The translations under genes and the position numbers were made by a program. This document shows, piece after piece, positions 34,048 to 43,557 of a stretch of DNA of 64,000 nucleotides. This DNA comes from an uncultured Spirochaetaceae bacterium. GTDB taxonomy: Bacteria > Spirochaetota > Spirochaetia > Sphaerochaetales > Sphaerochaetaceae. The first letter of the stretch is position 1. Each line of letters starts with the position of its first letter. The notes below the pieces were generated by a model. That model saw nothing but the letters and a program-made list of their open reading frames with translations, did not search any database and was not told the DNA's origin. The stretch covers positions 1 to 64,000 of the forward strand of contig CALXQU010000009.1 of assembly GCA_944390725.1 (NCBI GenBank). The letters run 5' to 3'.

Positions 34048-34770
34048 ATGGCAATAAAGGAGGCGCTGTTCGCAGAGCTGAGGAATGCTGTCGAGAACAA
34101 TGGCGGCATCCTTCCGTCTGAGGTAGAGCTTTCCGCGAAGCTCGGGATCAGCAGGACGCAGATACGCGATTATCTAGCCATATATGAGAACGAGAGGCTG
34201 ATCATCAGGCAGAGACGCAAGGGCACCAAGGTCATCAAGGATGTCCTGGATATCCCGCTGCGGATGGATTTCGATATCCCATACAAGGAACGTTTCAAGG
34301 CGATGGGCTATTCGTCTGCATACGATATGTACGATTATGAGAACATCGCTGCCGAGGGGCTGATTGCCGAGAAGCTCGGTGTCGCCCAGGGCTCTCCTGC
34401 CATACGCCTGACGAGCCGTACCAGGGCTGATGGCCATGTGGCGATCTACACCCAGGAATATCTTTCCTACAGGATAATCAAGGACTATGACCTGCCTCCG
34501 CTTGACGGGATAGATGACGAGATCTTCGTGTTCCTGCGTAAATACTGCGGCACGGAGATAGATTTCGTGCTCAGCGAGCTCAATCCTGCCGTGGCGGATG
34601 ATGAGGATGCCAGGATATTCGAGGTAGAGAAGGGGACTCCATACCAGGTCCTAGAGGAAGTCGCCTATAACAAGGAAGGGGAAAGGATCCTCTGGACAGT
34701 GGAGAAATACCTTCCGCAGTATCTCCGCTACACGATAGTGAGGAAGAAGAGCCTCAACAGCCTTGCCTGA
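34048..34770 (+). CDS. GntR-family regulator with UTRA ligand domain
   Basis: A 240-residue regulator: an N-terminal winged helix (LPSEVELSAKLGISRTQIRDYLAIYENERLIIRQRRKGTKV) and a C-terminal UTRA-type domain (about residues 75-235). GGGGAGGTAGG precedes ATG 34048. It heads an operon of sugar importer and beta-glycosidase and probably senses a sugar or sugar phosphate. The inverted repeat upstream suggests autoregulation. Confidence 0.88.
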   Translation: MAIKEALFAELRNAVENNGGILPSEVELSAKLGISRTQIRDYLAIYENERLIIRQRRKGTKVIKDVLDIPLRMDFDIPYKERFKAMGYSSAYDMYDYENIAAEGLIAEKLGVAQGSPAIRLTSRTRADGHVAIYTQEYLSYRIIKDYDLPPLDGIDDEIFVFLRKYCGTEIDFVLSELNPAVADDEDARIFEVEKGTPYQVLEEVAYNKEGERILWTVEKYLPQYLRYTIVRKKSLNSLA

Positions 34771-34798
34771 GGCAGGGACACAGAAAAGGAGGTTGCAT

Positions 34799-35683
34799 AT
34801 GGTCCGGAGGAGGAATCCGCTTGCAGAGGTGTTCTTTCTGGGAATTCCGACGCTTCTTTTCATCTTCGTCATGCTCATCCCGCTGATGATGAGCGTATTC
34901 TACTCATTCACCGACTGGGACGGCATATCCAAAAGCTATGGCTTCGTAGGGGCTGAGAACTACGCGAGGATATTCACGACCGATACAGACTTCCTCGATG
35001 CGTTCCTGTTCACGGCAGCCATGTCAGCCGTGACGACCGTGCTGACGGTGCTGCTGGGAATCATCCTCGCGGCGGCGCTCTCCGGCGGGATGCGCGGCAG
35101 GAACATACTCCGCCTTGCCTTCTTCCTGCCCAATACGCTTGGGGGCGTGGTCCTCGGCTATGTATGGAAGTTCATATTGCTTATAGGAGTGCCGTATCTC
35201 GGCAGCAGGGTATCGTGGCAGATATTCCAGATCGCCTGGCTGGGAACTCCCTGGAGCGCATTCATCGCCATAGCGCTCGTGAGCATATGGCAGGGCGCCG
35301 GATATGTCATGGTCATCATGATCGCGGCCTTCGTCGGCGTCCCATATGACCTGACGGAGAGCGCTATCCTTGATGGGGCATCGCCACGGAAGATCCTCTT
35401 CAGCATCAAGCTGCCGTACTGCATGCCGTATATAACGGTCTGCGTATTCTGGGTGCTGTCGCAGACATTCAAGATGTTCGACCTCAATGTCGCCCTCACC
35501 AACGGAGGGCCTTACGGCTCCACGGTATCGATGGCTCTGCAGATCTACAGGGATGCATTCAACCTCAACAAGTACAGCCTGGCCAATGCCGAGGCCGTGA
35601 TCTTCTTCCTCATCCTGTTCGTCCTGACGGGCATACAGATGAAGGTCAGCAAGGATAAGGAGGAGAAGTATGATGCGTCATGA
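34799..35683 (+). CDS. Sugar ABC transporter permease, MalF-like
   Basis: A 294-residue permease with six helices. The N-terminal part (PTLLFIFVMLIPLMMSVFYSFTDWDGI) and the coupling loop (YDLTESAILDGASPRKILFSIKLPY, near residue 183) are typical of CUT1 sugar importers. I start at ATG 34799 after AAAGGAGG. It overlaps the next permease by 14 bases. Confidence 0.92.
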   Translation: MVRRRNPLAEVFFLGIPTLLFIFVMLIPLMMSVFYSFTDWDGISKSYGFVGAENYARIFTTDTDFLDAFLFTAAMSAVTTVLTVLLGIILAAALSGGMRGRNILRLAFFLPNTLGGVVLGYVWKFILLIGVPYLGSRVSWQIFQIAWLGTPWSAFIAIALVSIWQGAGYVMVIMIAAFVGVPYDLTESAILDGASPRKILFSIKLPYCMPYITVCVFWVLSQTFKMFDLNVALTNGGPYGSTVSMALQIYRDAFNLNKYSLANAEAVIFFLILFVLTGIQMKVSKDKEEKYDAS

Positions 35684-36500
35684 CACCGTGTTTAGCTGGG
35701 TAGGGAAGGCAGTGCTCATCATAGCCGCAATCCTCTTCTTCTCGCCGTTCGTCATCGTCATCATCGATTCCGTGAAGACGCAGGGCGAGGTCATCGAGAA
35801 TCCGTTCTCGCTCCCCCTGGAGCTGCACTTCGGGAACTTCCCGCATGCATGGGAATCGATAAAGCTGGGGAGCGCGATGGCGAATACGGCAGTCACGACG
35901 GCGTTCGGCTCGCTGCTGCTTGTCTATCTCTCCGCATCCATATCGTTCTGGTGCGTCAGGCATCCGACGAGGTACTCAAGGATATTCGAGAAGGCGCTGC
36001 TGTGCTCGGTGCTGATCCCGTTCTCATCGATAATGCTGCCTGTCGTGAAGCTCCTTTCCATGGCCGACCTGACGGGAACCCTGTATGGCGGCATCATCGC
36101 ATACTGCGGCATGGGCATGGCCTTCTCGTATTTCGTGATGAGGGGCGCGATGAAGAGCCTTCCTAAGGAACTGGAGGAGGCCGCGATGATAGATGGGTGC
36201 ACGATCTATAGGACCTTCTTCAGCATCATCTTCCCGCTTACGGTCCCGACGGCGGTGAGCGTGCTGATCCTTGAGGCCTTCTGGATCTGGAATGACTACA
36301 ACATAGCGGTCATACTCCTCAATTCGAGGACTACCAAGACGATACAGGTCGCCATACACGCGCTTTTCGCGCAGACGTACTCGCAGTGGGATATCGCGCT
36401 GCCGGCCCTGGTAATCAGCATGATGCCGATCATCGTGATGAATATCCTGCTGCAGAAGAAGATCTTTGCTGGCATGACAGCTGGTGCCATTAAAGGATAA
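35670..36500 (+). CDS. Sugar ABC transporter permease, MalG-like
   Basis: A 276-residue CUT1 permease. The coupling loop LPKELEEAAMIDGCTIYRTFFSIIFPL lies near residue 157. It pairs with the MalF-like subunit. No ATPase gene is present in the operon, so a shared MsmK-type ATPase encoded elsewhere probably drives the importer. Confidence 0.92.
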   Translation: MMRHDTVFSWVGKAVLIIAAILFFSPFVIVIIDSVKTQGEVIENPFSLPLELHFGNFPHAWESIKLGSAMANTAVTTAFGSLLLVYLSASISFWCVRHPTRYSRIFEKALLCSVLIPFSSIMLPVVKLLSMADLTGTLYGGIIAYCGMGMAFSYFVMRGAMKSLPKELEEAAMIDGCTIYRTFFSIIFPLTVPTAVSVLILEAFWIWNDYNIAVILLNSRTTKTIQVAIHALFAQTYSQWDIALPALVISMMPIIVMNILLQKKIFAGMTAGAIKG

Positions 36501-36513
36501 AAGGAGACGAAAG

Positions 36514-37761
36514 ATGAAGAAATGCATTGCACTGTTCGCATTGCTCCTCGTCCTCTTCCCGGTCTTCGCTGGCGGAAGCGGAGAAGAGGACGTGGTCGTG
36601 AGGATCTTCCAGCAGAAGATCGAGATACATGATGCCCTGGTAGCTGCTGCGGAGGCATTCAATGCAACCCATGAAGGCATAACCGTCGAGGTGGAATCAA
36701 GCGGCGATGATTACCTCACTATCCTCAAGGGACAGTTCGCCGCAGGCGATGGCCCGGCAATCTTCCAGTCGAACGGCTACAATGACATGGCGCTTTTCAG
36801 GGATTACCTCGTGGACCTCTCCGATGAGGACTGGGCGCAGTACCTGACAGATGTCGCCAGGGAGACGGGCTCGCTTGACGGCAAGGTATATGGCTTCCCG
36901 CTCTCTACCGAATGCACGGCGATCTGCTACCGGTCGGATGTCTTCGATAAGTTCGGCCTTGAAGTCCCCAGGACAAGGTCGGAGTACTTCGCGCTCCTGG
37001 ACTTCCTGATGGAGAACGGCTATCCGGATGGCGTCATCAGCGATGGCTTCAATACATGGTACCAGGCGGGCATGTTCACATTCAGCACCGCAATCGCAAG
37101 GCAGGATGACCCGCTCGCATTCATCGAGGGGCTGAACAACGGCACAGAGAAGATAATCGGCAACGAGAAGTTCATCGAGCTTGGCGAATGGGTGAAGGAT
37201 GAGTTCAAGAGGTCACTGAACCCCCTCAGCATCGATTTCAATGCCCAGACAGCGGCCTTCACAAGCGGGAACGCACCCCTTGTCATCGGAGGATCATGGC
37301 TCCAGCCTACCTGCGATGCGGTTGATGAGGATATGGATCTCGGCATGTTCAGCTATCCGTTTACTGAGGATGCAGAGGAAAACGACTATCTCTACACTTA
37401 CATCGGACCGCTCTGGCACATAAACAGCGAAGCCGGTGAGGCAGAGATAGCCGCAGCCAAGGAATTCATCAACTGGCTCGTTTACGATGAGACTGGTCTG
37501 CAATACCTCACATCGGAAATGAAGACGATTCCCGGCCTTACGAATGTTACACCTGATTTCGAGGCAATTGGAACCCTTGGGCAGATTCTCTACGAGTATA
37601 TTGCGGCAGGAAAGACCAAGGGCACATATAACGCCATGTATCCGAACGGGACCGGCGATGCCATCGCCTTTGGTGATGCGATCTGCGCATGCGCGGCAGG
37701 ACGGGTGACGGTGGATGAATTCCTGGCAGAGGCCCAGCGCATCTGGGATTCCGCGCAGTGA
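36514..37761 (+). CDS. Sugar-binding protein of the ABC importer (family 1)
   Basis: A 415-residue exported protein with signal peptide MKKCIALFALLLVLFPVFA and then GGSGEED, without a lipobox Cys. The fold is that of extracellular solute-binding family 1 (FQSNGYNDMALFRDYLVDLSD near 85, YGFPLSTECTAICYRSDVF near 127, GNAPLVIGGSWL near 251). It supplies glycosides to the permease pair. AAGGAGACGAAAG precedes ATG 36514. Confidence 0.92.
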   Translation: MKKCIALFALLLVLFPVFAGGSGEEDVVVRIFQQKIEIHDALVAAAEAFNATHEGITVEVESSGDDYLTILKGQFAAGDGPAIFQSNGYNDMALFRDYLVDLSDEDWAQYLTDVARETGSLDGKVYGFPLSTECTAICYRSDVFDKFGLEVPRTRSEYFALLDFLMENGYPDGVISDGFNTWYQAGMFTFSTAIARQDDPLAFIEGLNNGTEKIIGNEKFIELGEWVKDEFKRSLNPLSIDFNAQTAAFTSGNAPLVIGGSWLQPTCDAVDEDMDLGMFSYPFTEDAEENDYLYTYIGPLWHINSEAGEAEIAAAKEFINWLVYDETGLQYLTSEMKTIPGLTNVTPDFEAIGTLGQILYEYIAAGKTKGTYNAMYPNGTGDAIAFGDAICACAAGRVTVDEFLAEAQRIWDSAQ

Positions 37762-37771
37762 TCGGGGAGGC

Positions 37772-40096
37772 ATGATGGATATTGATAAGACACTGAAGGA
37801 GATGAGCCTTGAGAACAAGGTGAAGCTCTGCATAGACGGGGCGCTCTGGCGCACTGCCGCCATCCCTGAGAACGATGTCCCCATCCTCTATATGAGCGAT
37901 GGCACGAATGGCCTGAGGTTCTGGAAGAACCAGAAGGACCAGGATCCTATGTCACGCGACTTCAGCTCTGAGTTCGGCTCGATGACGATGGATGACGAGG
38001 ATGGCATCAACAGGACGTACGAGGCGACATGCTTCCCGACGGGCTCCGCGCTTGCATGCTCATGGGACCGCGGCCTTGCCCAGGAAATCGCGGCAGCGGT
38101 CGCCAATGAATGCAAATCCCATGAGGTCGGCATGCTTTTCGGCCCTGCGATGAACACCAGGCGCCACCCGCTTGACTGCAGGGGCTTCGAGTATTTCTCG
38201 GAAGATCCCTGCCTTGCGGGCGAGATGGCCGGCAGCTATGTCATCGGGCTGCAGGAGAACGAGGTATCCGGGACACTCAAGCACTTCGTCTGCAACAACC
38301 AGAACTTCCAGCGCACCAACTATGACAGCGTCGTGGAGGAGAGGGCGCTCAGGGAGATCTACCTGGCGGCTTTCGAGCGTGCGATAAAGGTCGGGCATCC
38401 CGGCTGCATCATGGTATCGTACAATCTGCTCAATGGCGTCCAGGCCTGCGAGAATCCCTGGCTGATGACGCAGGTCCTGCGCGAAGAGTGGGGCTATGAT
38501 GGCCTCATCATCTCCGACTCAAGCGCGGTAAAGGATGCCGTGAAGGCCTATGAGGCAGGCATGGACTGGATCATGCCGTTCAGCCTGGCATACCGCAACG
38601 AGGTGGTGGAGGCAGTCAGGAGCGGCAGGATGAAGGAGGAGACAGTCGATTTCCATGCCCGCAAGGTGCTCGAGGCTGTGGCCAGGTTCTCGCGCCATGG
38701 CAAGCCTGTGGAGACCGTGGACTACGCTGCCCATCACCGCCTTGCCCAGAAAGCCGCGGCAGGATGCGGCGTGCTGCTGAAGAATGACGGTATCCTGCCG
38801 ATCGATCCCGGGCGCGTGAAGAGCCTTGCAGTCATCGGAAGGGTAGCCGAGGAGCCCGTATACCAGGGCAGCGGCTGCGCCTGCGTCCATGCGGTGGATG
38901 TAGACTCGCCGCTTGAGGCGATAAGGAAGGAATGCGGGGCCCGTGGCATCTCGATGGCCTATGTTCCGTGCTATGATGCCGATGACAATGCCGATGATGC
39001 GATGATCGCAGAGGCGGCAGCAGCAGCTTCCAAGGCCGATGCGGCAATCGTCTTCGCCGCAGCCAGGCTGCCGCACGAGGATGATGGGTACAACCGCAGC
39101 GATATAAGGCTCAATGGCTGCCATGACAGGCTCGTAGCCGCCGTCGCCGCTGCCCAGCCCGCTACCGCTGTCGTGCTGAACAACAACGAGTCGGTGGAGC
39201 TGCCATGGAACGATGATGTCAATGCCATCCTCGATATGTGGTATGCCGGCGAAGGCTCAGGCAAGGCCGTATCGGACCTGCTGTTCGGCAATGCAAACCC
39301 TTCGGGCAAGCTGCCGGTGACATTCCCGATGAGGCTTGAGGACACGCCGGCGTACCTGAACTTCCCCGGCGAGAACGAAAGGACCGTATACGGGGAAGGG
39401 ATCTATGTCGGCTATCGCTACTATGAGAAGCGCTCCCTGAAGCCGCGCTATGCCTTCGGCCATGGGCTGTCCTATACCAGCTTCGCATATTCGGATATCA
39501 AGGTATCAGCAGAACGATGCAGGCTGGGAGATGGCCTCCGCGTCAGCCTCCGTATCAGGAACACCGGCACCATGGCTGGCGCCGAAGTCGTCCAGCTCTA
39601 TATCCATGATGGGCATTCCAGGCTGCCGAGGCCAGTGAAGGAGCTGAAGGGATTCGAGAAGGTGTTCCTCGAGCCAGGAGAGGAAAGGGAGGTGTCATTC
39701 ACCCTTGCTGAGAGGGATTTCCAGTACTATGACACCCTCTATGGCGGATGGATCGCGGATAGCGGCGAATTCGGCATCCTCGTAGGAAGCTCAAGCGATG
39801 ACATAAGGCTGGAAGCCTCAGTCTATATCGAGAGCCCGCAGGAGTATGTGCCGCTCTATAGGAACGATACCCATTTCTCCGAGATAATGGGCAATCCGAC
39901 GGCAAGGAAGCTGTTCTATGCCTTCATGCTCGAGCATGGCTTCCTCAAGCCGGAGCAGGTGAACGAGGCGACCGATATATCGCTCAGCTCCACGTTCTGG
40001 GGCGTAGGGCAGTATATGGACTACATGGTGCCTGCGGAGGTGACTCCGGAGATGATCCGCGACCTGGTCGATAGGATCAACAAGGCTGTCCACTGA
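37772..40096 (+). CDS. Beta-glycosidase of glycoside hydrolase family 3
   Basis: A 774-residue GH3 enzyme. The N-terminal barrel holds KHFVCNNQ near residue 170 and the probable nucleophile Asp in DGLIISDSSAVKDA near 250. The second alpha/beta domain begins near GVLLKNDGILPI (about 333), and a fibronectin type III-like domain closes the protein (about 575-690, GAEVVQLYIHD). No signal peptide is seen, so it hydrolyses imported oligosaccharides in the cytoplasm. It is the last gene of the GntR-controlled operon; GGGGAGG precedes ATG 37772. Confidence 0.93.
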   Translation: MMDIDKTLKEMSLENKVKLCIDGALWRTAAIPENDVPILYMSDGTNGLRFWKNQKDQDPMSRDFSSEFGSMTMDDEDGINRTYEATCFPTGSALACSWDRGLAQEIAAAVANECKSHEVGMLFGPAMNTRRHPLDCRGFEYFSEDPCLAGEMAGSYVIGLQENEVSGTLKHFVCNNQNFQRTNYDSVVEERALREIYLAAFERAIKVGHPGCIMVSYNLLNGVQACENPWLMTQVLREEWGYDGLIISDSSAVKDAVKAYEAGMDWIMPFSLAYRNEVVEAVRSGRMKEETVDFHARKVLEAVARFSRHGKPVETVDYAAHHRLAQKAAAGCGVLLKNDGILPIDPGRVKSLAVIGRVAEEPVYQGSGCACVHAVDVDSPLEAIRKECGARGISMAYVPCYDADDNADDAMIAEAAAAASKADAAIVFAAARLPHEDDGYNRSDIRLNGCHDRLVAAVAAAQPATAVVLNNNESVELPWNDDVNAILDMWYAGEGSGKAVSDLLFGNANPSGKLPVTFPMRLEDTPAYLNFPGENERTVYGEGIYVGYRYYEKRSLKPRYAFGHGLSYTSFAYSDIKVSAERCRLGDGLRVSLRIRNTGTMAGAEVVQLYIHDGHSRLPRPVKELKGFEKVFLEPGEEREVSFTLAERDFQYYDTLYGGWIADSGEFGILVGSSSDDIRLEASVYIESPQEYVPLYRNDTHFSEIMGNPTARKLFYAFMLEHGFLKPEQVNEATDISLSSTFWGVGQYMDYMVPAEVTPEMIRDLVDRINKAVH

Positions 40097-40124
40097 CCGC
40101 ATAGGCTTTCTCGCTATCCATTCC

Positions 40125-40156
40125 ATGCCGGCCTGGCCACGATGCCGGGCCGGCAT
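40125..40156 (+). terminator. GC-rich hairpin after the GH3 gene
   Basis: ATGCCGGCC (40125-40133) pairs with GGCCGGCAT (40148-40156). It lies between the two converging genes and may end transcription from both sides, although no strong T-run is seen. Confidence 0.6.
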
Positions 40157-40198
40157 CCTCATGTGTCAGAGGAATATGCGTATAAAGGGGCTTTGTGA

Positions 40199-41320
40199 TT
40201 ATGAACCTGCCTGCGCATCCTCTTCGCGCTGCATGCTTCTGCGCTCATAAAGCTCCTTCAGCAGCGTGAAGGCGATGGAGAAGACAGGCACAGCGAAGAG
40301 CATGCCTGCCAGGCCGGCGATGGCGCCTCCGATCGTCACGGAGGCGAAGACATATACGGCAGGTACCCCTGTCGTCGTCCCTACGACGCGCGGATAGATG
40401 AGGTCCCCTTCAAGCTGCTGCAGCACGAAGATGAATATGAGGAAGAACAGCCCCTGCCATGGATTTGCCACGGCGATCATGAATGCGCCGACAAGCGCTC
40501 CTATCACCGCGCCGTATATGGGGATGAGCGCCATCGCGCCCGTGAGCGCGCTTATCACGGGAGCGTAGGGGAAGCGGAATATAAGCATGCCGATAAGGCA
40601 GAGCACGCCGATTATGATGGCCTCCGTCACCTGGGCTGAGATGAAGCGTGAGAATGCCGTGGCAGAGACTTCCGCCGCGTGCCTGAGGTAGGCCAGGGTG
40701 CTGTCCCTGAGGAACAGCGAGAGCAGCTTGCCAAGATGGCTGGAGAGCATCTCCTTGTTGGCGATGAAGTATACGGCGAAGACGCATGCGATGAAGAACG
40801 TAGCCCAGAACGAGATGAAGCTGCCGATCGTGGAGAGCGTGAACGAGATTATCGAGGGAGTCCATTCGCCGATGTAGGACTCGATGGAATCTGCCAGGGT
40901 GAGTATCTGCGAGTCGGCATCGGCAAGATAGGGCCCGATGATGGGTATCGATGCCGCGTCGGCATTCCAGAGATTCTGCCTGCTGGCGAAGTCCCTGAGC
41001 GATGCGATAAGCAGCGAGACCGCATCGACCAGCTCCGGGACTACCAGCGTGATGAGCAGGGCCGCCGCGATGAGGAGCAGGATGATGGAGGCTGCGATTG
41101 ATATCCCCCTGGCGTGGCGTACATGGAGCCGCTTCTCGATTGCCTTTGCCGGCATGTTGAGCACGAAGCCGATGCAGATGCCGAGCAGTACCGGGGTGAT
41201 TACCGGCGAGAGCCTGCCTGAGAGCCACGGGAGCGAGGTCCTGTAGTTCCATATTGATGTGAACGCCGCGAAGAGCAGCACTGCCAGGATGGCATAGCCG
41301 ATAGTCTCTTTCTTCTTCAT
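40199..41320 (-). CDS. AI-2E family transporter (PerM/YdiK type)
   Basis: A 373-residue membrane protein of the AI-2 exporter superfamily. It has two N-terminal helices, the RKPRSI-like amphipathic stretch (EKRLHVRHARGISIAASIILLL), then helices around 150-330 with GIPAVYVFASVTIGGAIAGLAGMLFAVPVFSIAFTLLKEL at the end. Members export signals or act in ion transport; the substrate here cannot be told from sequence. Confidence 0.88.
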   Translation of the reverse strand: MKKKETIGYAILAVLLFAAFTSIWNYRTSLPWLSGRLSPVITPVLLGICIGFVLNMPAKAIEKRLHVRHARGISIAASIILLLIAAALLITLVVPELVDAVSLLIASLRDFASRQNLWNADAASIPIIGPYLADADSQILTLADSIESYIGEWTPSIISFTLSTIGSFISFWATFFIACVFAVYFIANKEMLSSHLGKLLSLFLRDSTLAYLRHAAEVSATAFSRFISAQVTEAIIIGVLCLIGMLIFRFPYAPVISALTGAMALIPIYGAVIGALVGAFMIAVANPWQGLFFLIFIFVLQQLEGDLIYPRVVGTTTGVPAVYVFASVTIGGAIAGLAGMLFAVPVFSIAFTLLKELYERRSMQREEDAQAGS

Positions 41321-41416
41321 CGTAGATGGGATTATAGCCCATACGCATCCGGATATCCATCGAAGGGCCGGCGGGGCTGTCTTTCATGAATCCGGTGATT
41401 TGGTTATACTCATGCC

Positions 41417-43108
41417 GTGTCAGTGCTTCTAGTATCGCTTGATGGGAATGCCTCGGAGATAATCGGCTGCAAGGCTGATGACCATGCGCTTTCCCTCGCG
41501 ATAAGGCTTTACCATGAATATGAGGCTTCCTCGCCGATAGTGATCGCCTCGCCATCGCCGGATGCCGTCGGATACCGAGGCTCCGCATTCTTCTCGATAG
41601 CGTATGCATCCCCGGTAAGCGGCAGGATGGAGGCGTCGTATTCCAATGTCCCCTTCGGATACTCCATGCGGAGGCTGGGATTCGATGCCATAGTCATCAT
41701 CGGCAGGGCCAGGCATCTTGCCGGGCTCTATATCTCTGAGGCAGGCGCGGAGGCCATGGAAGCGGGGCAGGCAGGCCTTCCCTCATGGGAATGGGCAGCC
41801 GGAGCCAGGAAGAGCATTTCCGATACGTATATGGCGATAGGGCCGGCCGGGGAGAACGGGATCGTCTTCGCCTCGCTGCAGACGCCCTCCCGCGATATCG
41901 CATCGAATGGGCTCGGGTACCTCTTCGGGCAGAGGAACCTGAAGGGCCTCATCATCCCCTCGTTCCAGCGCAATGACACCTATTCCGATACCCGGAAGGC
42001 CGCGAGGACCGTCAGGTGCATAGAGCGCTCGGAGCTGGCGAAGCGGTTCAGGAAGGAGGGCGACGGGTGCGTGATCGACGATGCGCTGCGCCTCCGCTGG
42101 CTTCCTGTCGATTCATATTCCAGGCGCTTCGACCCGAGGGCTTCCTTCCTTGACGGGAAGGCCATCTCCGATAAGTACGGCATGTTCCCGCAGAGCTGCC
42201 AGGACTGCTTCTTCTCCTGCGGGAGGAGGACCAGGGATAACGAGGCCATCCCCTCATATGCCGAATGCATCATGCTTGGAACCAACCTGGGCTTCTTCGC
42301 TCCCGAGAGCGTGCTGTCCCTTGCCAGGGAAGCCAGGAACAGCGGTCTCGATGCCTCCCATCTGGGGGCGCTCCTTTCCTATCTTTCCGAAGATGGAAGC
42401 GGTGACTTCTCGATGCCGCATCCGCGCAAGGGGAGCCTTGAGGAGCATGTACGGGCCATACGCATAATCGCACAGGGCCATAGCCGCCTGTCCAAGGGCC
42501 TTGCCGCATTCCCCGATGCGGTCCAGAGCGGATACCATCATCCGATAACCTCTGACCTCCGGGGGGATTACCCATCGGCAATCGCTGCCTCCGTGGGGCT
42601 TGATGAGCCGCTGATAGCGAGGATGCTGCCCAGGGTGCCGCTTCCCGCGGAAAGCGCGGCTGCGTTCTTCCTCTATGAGAAGGCCATCTCCTATGCGCTC
42701 CTTTCCCGGGGCTATTCGCCGCTTGCGTCAGCCGTGCTCTGGTGGCGGCTGCTGCCGAAGCACCTGTACCGCTTCCCCGCCGCGATAAGGATATTCGCAT
42801 CCATGGCCTCGATGTTCGGGATGGGGAGAGGGGAGATCCTCAGCGAGGGATTCCGCATCCTCGAAGAGCTTGAGGGCGAGCCCCTGCCTATCCCGGAGCG
42901 CTTCACCTTCGATATCGATGCCATGTCCGATGTCAGGACCGTTCCCTATACGCGCCTGATGGCTGCCTACCGCTCGGAGAAGCTCAGGCTTGAGAATACC
43001 CTCAGGTCCAGAAGGGAGAGGAGGCTCAGGCCTCGCTCATCCAGCAAGGCCGCGGAAGGACCTGCCGATGACCTGGGCCGCGATGGCGACCCCGGATTGC
43101 AGAAATAG
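41417..43108 (+). CDS. Divergent aldehyde ferredoxin oxidoreductase-like protein
   Basis: A 563-residue protein resembling tungsten-dependent AOR. The N-terminal domain (SPVSGRMEASYSNVPFGYSMRRLGFDAIVIIGRA) and IGPAGENGIVFASLQTPSRDIASNGLGYLFGQRNLKGLI are clear. A C-x2-C-x3-C group (CQDCFFSC near residue 260) could hold the 4Fe-4S cluster, but I find no fourth Cys near the position used by AOR. The C-terminal 47 residues are Arg/Ser-rich and overlap the next gene in antisense. It starts at GTG 41417, seven bases after a TATACT box, so the mRNA may be leaderless. Activity is uncertain. Confidence 0.72.
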   Translation: MSVLLVSLDGNASEIIGCKADDHALSLAIRLYHEYEASSPIVIASPSPDAVGYRGSAFFSIAYASPVSGRMEASYSNVPFGYSMRRLGFDAIVIIGRARHLAGLYISEAGAEAMEAGQAGLPSWEWAAGARKSISDTYMAIGPAGENGIVFASLQTPSRDIASNGLGYLFGQRNLKGLIIPSFQRNDTYSDTRKAARTVRCIERSELAKRFRKEGDGCVIDDALRLRWLPVDSYSRRFDPRASFLDGKAISDKYGMFPQSCQDCFFSCGRRTRDNEAIPSYAECIMLGTNLGFFAPESVLSLAREARNSGLDASHLGALLSYLSEDGSGDFSMPHPRKGSLEEHVRAIRIIAQGHSRLSKGLAAFPDAVQSGYHHPITSDLRGDYPSAIAASVGLDEPLIARMLPRVPLPAESAAAFFLYEKAISYALLSRGYSPLASAVLWWRLLPKHLYRFPAAIRIFASMASMFGMGRGEILSEGFRILEELEGEPLPIPERFTFDIDAMSDVRTVPYTRLMAAYRSEKLRLENTLRSRRERRLRPRSSSKAAEGPADDLGRDGDPGLQK

Positions 43109-43464
43109 ATCCCGTCCCTTTCCTCCAGCAGCGGCACATGGGTATGCCCAGATATGAATACATCGCCGGGCTGGATGCTGAAGCTGTCTGCCCACATCCT
43201 GTCGCCATGCGTCATGAATATCCTCCTGCCGTATTCCTCCAGCGTGCGGCTCTGCGGCGGGAAGGGCATGCTGCCGTATTCATAGAACCTGTCGCAGTTC
43301 CCCCTGACGGATACCAGCCCCGAGAAGAACGCGGCCTCCATCGGGTCCGGGCACTGGTCGCCTGCGGAGAGGACCTTCTCTGGACGCAGGGCCCCGATCG
43401 CCTTCTTCACGAGGCCTATCCCTTCCGCGCTTCCATGGATATCAGAGACAATCAGTATCGCCAT
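42967..43464 (-). CDS. YfcE-type metallophosphoesterase
   Basis: A 165-residue metallophosphatase. SDIHGS at the N-terminus, GDQCPDP near 37, RGNCD near 55, THGD near 83 and SGHTHVP near 104 supply the complete set of metal ligands. It hydrolyses phosphodiesters such as the YfcE model substrates. Its 3' 142 bases overlap the AOR-like gene on the other strand, an unusually long convergent overlap; a shorter real end for one of the two is possible. Confidence 0.88.
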   Translation of the reverse strand: MAILIVSDIHGSAEGIGLVKKAIGALRPEKVLSAGDQCPDPMEAAFFSGLVSVRGNCDRFYEYGSMPFPPQSRTLEEYGRRIFMTHGDRMWADSFSIQPGDVFISGHTHVPLLEERDGIYFCNPGSPSRPRSSAGPSAALLDERGLSLLSLLDLRVFSSLSFSER

Positions 43465-43557
43465 ATGCCGATTGTACGGCTTTTTCGCTGACTATTGTAT
43501 GGAATACTCCGGGAAATCGTTTAGTATCTTATATAGCTACCCATTGAAGGAACTGCT

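Noticed and set aside
40410-41609. 399-codon minus-strand frame overlapping the AI-2E and AOR-like genes
   Set aside because: Arg/His/Pro-rich translation typical of a wrong frame, covering two well supported genes.
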